This document shows positions 8,873-15,127 of a DNA stretch of 64,000 bases, one piece after another. The number at the start of each line of letters is the position of its first letter. Position 1 is the stretch's first letter. The notes under the pieces are model-generated. The model saw nothing but the letters and a program-made list of their open reading frames with translations. It was not told the DNA's origin and did no database searches. A program made the translations under genes and the position numbers. Source of the stretch: Bacteroidales bacterium (GTDB lineage: Bacteria; Bacteroidota; Bacteroidia; Bacteroidales; F082). Location: assembly GCA_015493525.1 (NCBI GenBank), contig WGCY01000019.1:1-64000 (forward strand), given 5' to 3'.

Positions 8873-9718
8873 ATGAGCAAAAATATTGTTGTTGGTATCG
8901 ATTTCTCCGATTGCTCAATGAACGCACTAGAGCATGCTGTTATCATTGCACGCAAAGCCAAATCGGACATTACCATGGTGTGGGCCAATCATCTGGACTA
9001 CTCCAAAGAAATATTTTCGGTAGAGCCCGAACATATCCGTAACGAAGTTCAAAAACGTTTCACCGGACTTGTTGAAAAGTACAGCCCGCAACTTGCAGAA
9101 GGAACCGGGATTGATTTCCGTATGGAAAAGGGCAAAGTATATAAGGTGATTTGCCAGGTAGCCAAAGAAACAAATGCTTTCCTGCTTATTGTCGGCACAC
9201 ACGGCTCATCCGGTTTTGAGGAATTCTGGATTGGCAGCAATGCCAACCGTATTGTCTCTGCCAGCAAACTCCCTATCATCACCATCAGGGCAGGGGTAGA
9301 TTCAAACAAAAACCTGAAAACCATCGTTATGCCGCTGGACAGCACCAAAATAACACGGAAAAAACTGCCCATAACCGCTTTGCTGGCCAGATATTTTGAC
9401 GCAGAGATTCATGTTCTTGGTGTTTTTACCTCTTCGGCAGAAAATATACGCGCACGTATCGAAAATTATGTAGCACAAACGGAAACCTACCTGAATGAGA
9501 ACAACGTTCGTTACCGGACTGTGTTTCTTGAGGCGGGGAACATCACGGATACTGTGCTGGACTATGCCAAAAAAGTGGATGCCAACCTGATTTCCATTAT
9601 GACCGAGCAGGAGACAACTACGGCAAACCTCTGGATTGGCCCCTATGCTGCACAAATGGTAAACCACTCTCCCATACCGGTATTAAGCGTGCACATTGAA
9701 AATACCGACTTGTTTTAA
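8873..9718 (+). CDS. Universal stress protein with two UspA domains (paralogue)
   Basis: A 281-residue paralogue of the protein at 7553-8407. Its first domain has GTHGSSGFEEFWIGSNANRI, nearly the same as the other copy, and its second ends IMTEQETTTANLWIGPYAAQMVNHSPIPVLS. Both copies keep a degenerate second domain, so the duplication took place after the internal domain fusion. The gene ends in a strong bidirectional terminator shared with RNase G. Confidence 0.93.
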   Translation: MSKNIVVGIDFSDCSMNALEHAVIIARKAKSDITMVWANHLDYSKEIFSVEPEHIRNEVQKRFTGLVEKYSPQLAEGTGIDFRMEKGKVYKVICQVAKETNAFLLIVGTHGSSGFEEFWIGSNANRIVSASKLPIITIRAGVDSNKNLKTIVMPLDSTKITRKKLPITALLARYFDAEIHVLGVFTSSAENIRARIENYVAQTETYLNENNVRYRTVFLEAGNITDTVLDYAKKVDANLISIMTEQETTTANLWIGPYAAQMVNHSPIPVLSVHIENTDLF

Positions 9719-9722
9719 ATTA

Positions 9723-9751
9723 AAAAAAGCCGGCTTGTGGCCGGCTTTTTT
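9723..9751. terminator. Bidirectional intrinsic terminator between usp and rng
   Basis: GCCGGC at 9729-9734 pairs with GCCGGC at 9740-9745 around a 5-base loop. It is flanked by an A run (9722-9728) and a T run (9746-9751), so it serves both the rightward stress-protein operon and the leftward RNase G gene. Confidence 0.9.
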
Positions 9752-9754
9752 AGT

Positions 9755-11305
9755 TTAATGTGTCAGTTCATTGCCACTGGCATCGAAAAAATGAAATTCG
9801 AGCATGTGGTAATTTTTCATCTCTTTCAGCCGTACCCATTGTTTATATTCCAGCAACCATTTCAGTCGTTTGGAAAGCAGGCCATGGGTCAGGTAAGCAA
9901 AGATATAGGAATGTACGCCAAGGGTAAGCCCCTTTTCATTTTGGTCGAGCAGCAGGTATTCCAGGTTATTTTCAATATCGTCCAGCACACTAATGCTTGA
10001 TTTTACCTGGCCTGTACCATTACAAACCGGACATCTTTCCACGACGGAAACCGACATCTCCGGACGGACACGCTGCCTTGTTATCTGGATAAGCCCGAAT
10101 TTAGAAGGGGGCAGGATGGTATGTTTTGCCCTGTCTTTGGCCATTTCCGATTTAAGATGTTCGAAAAGGGCCCGTCTGTTCTTTGATTCGTGCATGTCGA
10201 TAAAATCGACAACAATGATGCCCCCCATGTCGCGCAAGCGCAATTGCCGGGCTATTTCAGTAGCCGCTTCCAGGTTTGTGGCCAGGGCATTCTGTTCCTG
10301 AGAGTTATTTTTGTTTACACGATGTCCGCTGTTTACGTCAATGACATGCAGTGCTTCGGTGTGCTCTATGATGAGGTAAACGCCACTTTTAATGGTTACA
10401 TTTTTACCAAATGAATTTCTTATTTGCTTTTCGACATTGAAGTGTTCGAATATCGGTTCGCGCCCCTTGTAAAGTTTAACAATTTCTTTTTTGTCGGGGG
10501 CAATCCGTTCAATGTAGGTTTTTATTTCATCATACAGTACGGGATCGTTGATATGGATGTTGTTGAACGATTCATTAAGGAGGTCCCTTAACATAGTAGA
10601 AGTACGATCCAGTTCTTTAAGAACTTTCTGCGGTGCCTTGAGGTTGGGTAATTTGGCGGATATCTTTTCCCATTTCTCTACCAGGTTGCGAAGATCGGTA
10701 TCCAGTTCGGCCACTTTTTTGTTTTCGGCCACTGTCCGGATAATTACACCGTAATTTTCCGGTTTAATACTCATTATCAAGCGTTTAAGCCTTCCTCTTT
10801 CTTCTTTGCTCCTGATTTTTTGGGAAATGGATATTTTATTTGAAAAGGGCAGCAATACCAAAAACCTTCCGGGGAAAGAAATTTCCGTAGAAATTCGCGG
10901 TCCCTTAGTGGAAATAGGTTCTTTGGCTATCTGAACCAAAATCTCTTGTCCGGGACTAAGGATTTTAGTGATTTTACCACTCTTTTCAATATCCGGTTCC
11001 GATTTAAACTTTCCATAAGAAATTTTGTCGCCTCTTCCCTGCTGCAACAGCCGGGTGAAATTGTTCATGGTGCGCACCTGCGGGCCCAAATCGAGATAAT
11101 GCAAAAAAGCATCTTTCTCATAGCCTACTTTTACAAAAGCGGCATTCAGACCGGGCATAATTTTATGAACTTTCCCCAAAAACACATCCCCTACAGAGAA
11201 ATTGTTACTGTTCTGTTCCTTATGTAGTTCAACAAGATGTTTATCCTCAAGTAGCGCAATATTAACTTCTGTAACATTTGAATCGATAATTAATTCTTTG
11301 TTCAC
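9755..11305 (-). CDS. rng: Ribonuclease G/E family endoribonuclease
   Basis: The 516-residue protein is of RNase G length, without the long RNase E scaffold tail. It has an N-terminal S1 domain (VGDVFLGKVHKIMPGLNAAFVKVG, about 38-61), the catalytic domain with EALHVIDVNSGHRVNK and MGGIIVVDFIDMHE (Mg-binding Asp residues), and the Zn-link RCPVCNGTGQ at about 425. It cleaves single-stranded AU-rich RNA, in 5S/16S rRNA maturation and mRNA decay. It follows the COX24-domain and HU genes on the same strand but is separated from them by a terminator. The stop is within a few bases of the shared terminator at 9723-9751. Confidence 0.95.
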   Translation of the reverse strand: MNKELIIDSNVTEVNIALLEDKHLVELHKEQNSNNFSVGDVFLGKVHKIMPGLNAAFVKVGYEKDAFLHYLDLGPQVRTMNNFTRLLQQGRGDKISYGKFKSEPDIEKSGKITKILSPGQEILVQIAKEPISTKGPRISTEISFPGRFLVLLPFSNKISISQKIRSKEERGRLKRLIMSIKPENYGVIIRTVAENKKVAELDTDLRNLVEKWEKISAKLPNLKAPQKVLKELDRTSTMLRDLLNESFNNIHINDPVLYDEIKTYIERIAPDKKEIVKLYKGREPIFEHFNVEKQIRNSFGKNVTIKSGVYLIIEHTEALHVIDVNSGHRVNKNNSQEQNALATNLEAATEIARQLRLRDMGGIIVVDFIDMHESKNRRALFEHLKSEMAKDRAKHTILPPSKFGLIQITRQRVRPEMSVSVVERCPVCNGTGQVKSSISVLDDIENNLEYLLLDQNEKGLTLGVHSYIFAYLTHGLLSKRLKWLLEYKQWVRLKEMKNYHMLEFHFFDASGNELTH

Positions 11306-11410
11306 TTTATAATATTGATTTACTTATAATTAAAAATATGTGCACGGCTTACGTTCCGGGAGGGATAATTAAAAAATCAAGCCGGCAGTATGGTGTGGAA
11401 TAAAAAAAAC

Positions 11411-11447
11411 AACAGCCGGCTTTATGCCCTGCAAAAAGCCGGCTGTT
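11411..11447 (-). terminator. Intrinsic terminator after the COX24-domain gene
   Basis: A 13-bp perfect stem (11411-11423 with 11435-11447, core CAGCCGGCTT) with an 11-base loop. On the minus strand it is followed by TTGTTTTTTTTATT. It ends the HU/COX24-domain transcript and separates it from rng. Confidence 0.88.
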
Positions 11448-11464
11448 TCACATTTCAAGAATAT

Positions 11465-11554
11465 TTATTTCTTCTTATGCCTGTTCTTACGCAAACGTTT
11501 TTTACGTTTGTGTGTCGCCATCTTATGTCTCTTCCTCTTTTTTCCGTTTGGCAT
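11465..11554 (-). CDS. AURKAIP1/COX24-domain small ribosomal-type protein, 29 aa
   Basis: A 29-residue, extremely basic ORF: MPNGKKRKRHKMATHKRKKR continuing with LRKNRHKKK. This matches the short AURKAIP1/COX24-domain proteins that lie between HU and RNase G in Bacteroidota genomes. Homologues are the mitochondrial small-subunit protein mS38 and the mycobacterial bS22, so a ribosomal role is likely but inferred. It starts 22 bases downstream of the HU stop and ends just before a strong terminator, so it is probably expressed with HU. Confidence 0.85.
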   Translation of the reverse strand: MPNGKKRKRHKMATHKRKKRLRKNRHKKK

Positions 11555-11576
11555 AGTAATAAAATTTAAGATTGAA

Positions 11577-11861
11577 TTATTTTACGTTGTTTTTCACTTC
11601 GTTTACAAATGTTTTTGCAGGTTTGAAAGCAGGGATTTTGTGTGCAGGGATAACAATCGTAGTGTTTTTCGAAATGTTACGGCCTGTTTTTTCTGCCCTC
11701 TCCTTAATGATAAAGCTGCCAAAACCTCTTAGATAAACATTCTCACCATTTACCATGGTTTCTTTGAGACTTTCCATAAAAGACTCAACTACAGCCTGCA
11801 CGGCTACTTTTTCAATTCCCGTTTTGTTAGCAATGTCTGCTACAATTTCTGCTTTTGTCAT
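11577..11861 (-). CDS. HU family DNA-binding protein
   Basis: The 94-residue HU/IHF-type protein bends and compacts DNA as a dimer. It starts MTKAEIVADIANKTGIEK (the dimerisation helices) and contains the family signature YLRGFGSFIIKERAEKTGRN followed by the DNA-binding arm and PAHKIPAFKPAKTF. The length and all conserved arm residues are normal. It is followed directly by the COX24-domain gene and a terminator, an arrangement common in Bacteroidota. Confidence 0.96.
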   Translation of the reverse strand: MTKAEIVADIANKTGIEKVAVQAVVESFMESLKETMVNGENVYLRGFGSFIIKERAEKTGRNISKNTTIVIPAHKIPAFKPAKTFVNEVKNNVK

Positions 11862-11909
11862 TTCTGTATGTTTTTAATGTGTTTAAAATTAGTTTACTAA
11901 TTTGGGCGA

Positions 11910-11917
11910 CAAAAATA
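11910..11917 (-). promoter_or_regulatory. -7 box of the HU gene
   Basis: On the minus strand TATTTTTG (complement of 11910-11917) matches TAnnTTTG, 48 bases upstream of the HU ATG. No clean TTG is found at the expected -33 spacing. The divergent mutY starts at 11995. Confidence 0.55.
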
Positions 11918-11994
11918 AGAAGAATTTGAATCAATTGTATTAAAAAATTAAAAATTTTTATTCTAATGGGTTCTTTTTTAACACATTTCAGCTT

Positions 11995-13077
11995 ATGAAC
12001 AGGAGTTTTGGAGAAAAGTTAACCTTTTGGTATGCCCAAAACAAGCGGCATTTGCCCTGGCGGGATATTTGCGATCCGTACAAAATATGGCTGTCTGAAA
12101 TCATTTTACAGCAGACACGGGTAAACCAGGGAATTACATATTATCAACGATTTACCCAAGCTTATCCCGATATCTTCCGGCTTGCAAACGCACCAGCCGA
12201 TGAAGTCTATAAACTTTGGCAGGGATTGGGTTATTACAATCGGGCCGACAACCTGATGAAAACGGCCAAAATTGTTGCAGGACAATACAACGGGCAGTTC
12301 CCCGATGACTTTGAAAAGCTAAAATCCCTTCCCGGCATCGGCGATTACACAGCAGCAGCCATTGCCTCACTGGCGTTTGGGAAAAAGCACCCGGTAGTGG
12401 ATGGAAATGTTTACCGTGTTTTATCGAGGATATTCGGGGTGGAAACACCCATCAACACGGCAAAAGGCAAAAAAGAGTTCACTACTCTGGCCTTCCGGCT
12501 AATGGCAGGCCATGCCCCGGCAGATTTCAACCAGGCACTTATGGAATTCGGTGCCCTGCATTGTGTCCCGCACCATCCCGATTGTGAAACCTGCATGTTT
12601 AAAAATTCCTGTTTTGCAGCTTCAACGCACCGCCAGGCCGGTTTCCCCGTGAAAAAACCCAAAGCTCCGGTGTGTAACCGGTACTATTATTATTTTGTCA
12701 TACAGGTCGCCCACAAAGGAGAAACCTGTTTTTATCTTAAAAAAAGGACCGCCCGCGGCATCTGGCGAAACCTGTACGATTTTCCTGCCATAGAAAGTGC
12801 CTCAGCACTTGAAGAACCCCTGGACAGCATTGTCCTGGCACAAAAAACAAACCTGTTTGAAAAGCTTCCGTACACCACAGGCACGCCTTCAGTTGTTTAC
12901 AGGCAACAACTTACCCATTTAAAAGTATCGGCTTACTTTATCCCTGTTTTTTTAACAGAACCTTTATCCAACGGGCAAAAAAAATCACTATTTTTGGTTC
13001 AGCAAAAGCAATTAACAAACTTTCCTGTTCCCCGGCTTATTGCCCGCTATTTACAGGATATAAAACACATAAAATAA
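11995..13077 (+). CDS. mutY: A/G-specific adenine DNA glycosylase MutY
   Basis: Removes adenine mispaired with 8-oxoguanine. The 360-residue protein has the full set of MutY features: the catalytic Glu35 in WLSEIILQQTRV, the helix-hairpin-helix LPGIGDYTAAAI at about 112-123, the catalytic Asp136 in VVDGNVYRVLSR, the iron-sulfur cluster pattern C-x6-C-x2-C-x5-C (CVPHHPDCETCMFKNSC at about 190-206), and a C-terminal NUDIX-like domain that recognises 8-oxoG. It is divergent from HU and is followed after 7 bases by ssb, so the two repair genes are probably co-transcribed. Confidence 0.97.
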   Translation: MNRSFGEKLTFWYAQNKRHLPWRDICDPYKIWLSEIILQQTRVNQGITYYQRFTQAYPDIFRLANAPADEVYKLWQGLGYYNRADNLMKTAKIVAGQYNGQFPDDFEKLKSLPGIGDYTAAAIASLAFGKKHPVVDGNVYRVLSRIFGVETPINTAKGKKEFTTLAFRLMAGHAPADFNQALMEFGALHCVPHHPDCETCMFKNSCFAASTHRQAGFPVKKPKAPVCNRYYYYFVIQVAHKGETCFYLKKRTARGIWRNLYDFPAIESASALEEPLDSIVLAQKTNLFEKLPYTTGTPSVVYRQQLTHLKVSAYFIPVFLTEPLSNGQKKSLFLVQQKQLTNFPVPRLIARYLQDIKHIK

Positions 13078-13084
13078 ACAGATT

Positions 13085-13531
13085 ATGGCTGGATTAAACA
13101 AAGTAATGCTTATCGGTCGCATAGGAAAAGACCCCGACACTTACGTTTTTGACAACGGAAACAAAAAAATCAGTTTTTCGCTGGCTACCACCGAAAGTTA
13201 CCGCGACCGTGACAAAAACGAATGGATAGAACAAACCGAATGGCACAACATAGCCGGCTACCGTTATCTCGCCGAGAAGACCTTTGCCAAAGGCGATTTG
13301 GTTTATGTGGAAGGGAAAATCAAAACCCGGAAATATACCGACAAAGACCAAAACGATCGTTATATTACCGAAATCATAGCAGACAAAATCAATATCCTGA
13401 TGCGGAAATCTGCCGATGGCGGCTCTTACGGAAGTGGCGGGAGTGCACCTCAACCGCCGGCACAGCAACAACAGCCGGCGCAGGGAACACAGGATACAGC
13501 TGCCACGCCGGAAGATGACTTGCCGTTTTGA
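13085..13531 (+). CDS. ssb: Single-stranded DNA-binding protein
   Basis: A 148-residue replicative SSB. It has the OB fold (about 1-105: LNKVMLIGRIGKDPD, EWHNIAGYRYLAEKTFAKGD, YVEGKIKTRKYTD), a Gln/Pro-rich flexible linker (about 115-140) and the acidic C-terminal tip DDLPF, which recruits replication and repair partners. It follows mutY by 7 bases. A shorter paralogue without the tip is at 26289. Confidence 0.96.
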   Translation: MAGLNKVMLIGRIGKDPDTYVFDNGNKKISFSLATTESYRDRDKNEWIEQTEWHNIAGYRYLAEKTFAKGDLVYVEGKIKTRKYTDKDQNDRYITEIIADKINILMRKSADGGSYGSGGSAPQPPAQQQQPAQGTQDTAATPEDDLPF

Positions 13532-13673
13532 CGCTTTAAATCCACACCGGATAACCTGAGGCCGGGATAAGATTTGCCTATACGGCTAAAGATAATTTTC
13601 CCATGAAATGCCCCAAACTGACCAAGTGTGCCCGGGAGAATTCAAAGAAATTCTGAGGAAGTATAGGGGGAAA

Positions 13674-14075
13674 TTATTCGTATGGCCTGCGTAAGATTTC
13701 AGAGTAAATAATGGCCTGTCTGAGGTTTATTTTTCTGCTTTTGGGCGGTGGGGAAACTTCCAATGGCTTTTCTTCGGAAACAGTTGTGCGTATGCCTTCG
13801 TCCGCAGGAGTTATCGTTTGTGGCCCTTCCCCGGCCTCTTCTTTTTCGTCCTCCGGCACCCTTTCCTGAACCGTTTCTTCTGCTTTTTCCTGTTCTTCCG
13901 AAGAAAATGTATCCATAATTTTTTCAAAAGATGCAGACAGCGGTTCCGAAACTTCTTCCACCGTTTTCTTTGTTTGGGATGCTGCTTTCTTGTTGCCTTT
14001 GTACACGGCAAAGACTACCCACAAGATACCGAATAAAATATAAACCCAACTGTCCGTAGCAGCAGTAAATACCAT
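13674..14075 (-). CDS. Small membrane-anchored protein with conserved C-terminal motif
   Basis: A 133-residue protein of unknown function. It has one N-terminal membrane segment (WVYILFGILWVVFAVY, about 10-25), then a long charged, Glu-rich, probably disordered region (about 30-110), and ends with RQAIIYSEILRRPYE. I recognise this short C-terminal motif from small Bacteroidota proteins of the same layout, but no function is known to me. It lies 63 bases downstream of the AtpI-like gene on the same strand. The intervals 13532-13673 and 14076-14138 hold no clear structure. Confidence 0.75.
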   Translation of the reverse strand: MVFTAATDSWVYILFGILWVVFAVYKGNKKAASQTKKTVEEVSEPLSASFEKIMDTFSSEEQEKAEETVQERVPEDEKEEAGEGPQTITPADEGIRTTVSEEKPLEVSPPPKSRKINLRQAIIYSEILRRPYE

Positions 14076-14138
14076 AATGCTTTTTTTGAAAAAGTAAAAT
14101 TAATGAAAATATGGAAGCAAATTTAAAATCGTCAATGG

Positions 14139-14528
14139 CTATTCCCGAATGGCATCGCTTAACTGTTTCAGGCTCATGATTTCCAACGCCGTAAAGAAAA
14201 CATAATAAATAAAAAATGTAATGATGAACGAAGCGGCATCCGCTTTGTTAAGATAGGCATACGCCAAAAGAAACAACGAAAAAATAACCAGTTTCAGGAA
14301 GTTGATAATCATGTAAGTATTGGCAAAACGGGTAATTTTTTTGTCCATACTTTTGGCCGTAATGTAAAAAGCAGCCCAGGAGAACAAGAACAGGAAAGCC
14401 AAAATGTAAGGGTAAGAACGGGTTACATGGACAGAGGAAAAAAGCAGGGTAAACAGGAATGTGAGCAGCCCGAGTGCCAGGGTAAGGATTCCGTTTCGCA
14501 AGGTAAACCGGGCAATTGATTTTTTCAT
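14139..14528 (-). CDS. Four-helix membrane protein, AtpI-like
   Basis: A 129-residue protein with four hydrophobic segments (about 13-31, 42-58, 72-90, 97-117) and short loops. Its length, four-helix layout and position directly after an AtpZ-like gene suggest the ATP synthase protein I type (AtpI), a helper of c-ring assembly or Mg transport. I see no diagnostic motif, so this is context-based. The start overlaps the stop of the preceding gene by 4 bases (ATGA-type), showing tight translational coupling. No atpB/E/F genes follow. Confidence 0.6.
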   Translation of the reverse strand: MKKSIARFTLRNGILTLALGLLTFLFTLLFSSVHVTRSYPYILAFLFLFSWAAFYITAKSMDKKITRFANTYMIINFLKLVIFSLFLLAYAYLNKADAASFIITFFIYYVFFTALEIMSLKQLSDAIRE

Positions 14529-14752
14529 TTTTTTTGTTGTTTAAAAAGTTCACGTATTCCGTAAAGGGTGGCGAGCGCAATGCCCAGAAGGGTAAGTACA
14601 ATGGTAAAGACCGGAAAATGCCATTGAAGCCACTTGTCCAGTTCTCTTCCGCCAAAGGCCAAAGCAACAATAATCACGACCATCTGAATGCCAAGAGAAG
14701 AGTATATGGCATAGAACTTTAGCTGGCTGCTTTTATTTTTTCCCTCCTTCAT
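14525..14752 (-). CDS. AtpZ/AtpI family small membrane protein
   Basis: A 75-residue protein with two membrane helices (about 12-32 and 42-62). The Gly-rich LAFGGRELDKWL between them and the short basic C-terminus are typical of the AtpZ/ATPase_gene1 family encoded at the head of F-type ATP synthase operons. The start at MKEGKNKSS is chosen because the longer frame reaching 14818 lies deep inside the bactofilin gene; with this start the overlap is 20 bases. Confidence 0.8.
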   Translation of the reverse strand: MKEGKNKSSQLKFYAIYSSLGIQMVVIIVALAFGGRELDKWLQWHFPVFTIVLTLLGIALATLYGIRELFKQQKK

Positions 14753-15119
14753 TTTTTGTTTTTCCTTTTTCCAGACCGGCCATTTTACAGTTTCCGGCAA
14801 ACAAGGCTCCCGTCTCAATGGAAATCTTTGATGTGCTCACATCGCCGGTAAAAACGGCGGTTGTTTTAAAAACCGTCAGCTCTTTAACGGTCATGGTGGC
14901 ATTGACTTTCCCTGAGATGTCAATATTTTTACAATGGACCTCGCCATCAACAACACCTTCCTTTCCGATAACCACTTTGCCTTTGGCTGTAATCTTTCCC
15001 GAAAGCATCCCATCAATACGCACGTCCCCATCCGATTCTATTTCACCGGTTACTTTCGTCCCCATGGAAATAATATTCGGAACCTGCGATTCTCCGTTAC
15101 CATTAGAATATTTTTTCAT
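14733..15119 (-). CDS. Bactofilin (polymer-forming cytoskeletal protein)
   Basis: A 128-residue bactofilin: a short disordered N-terminus, then a beta-helical core (about 15-110) recognisable from repeating strands such as GTKVTGEIESDGDVRIDGML, GKVVIGKEGVVDGEVHCKNI and VNATMTVKELTVFKTTAVF, ending in a basic tail. Bactofilins form nucleotide-independent filaments at the membrane and help localise cell-wall or polarity factors. It starts 8 bases after the stop of the PorW/SprE-like gene, so it is probably co-transcribed. Confidence 0.94.
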   Translation of the reverse strand: MKKYSNGNGESQVPNIISMGTKVTGEIESDGDVRIDGMLSGKITAKGKVVIGKEGVVDGEVHCKNIDISGKVNATMTVKELTVFKTTAVFTGDVSTSKISIETGALFAGNCKMAGLEKGKTKNEGGKK

Positions 15120-15127
15120 CTCTTTGA

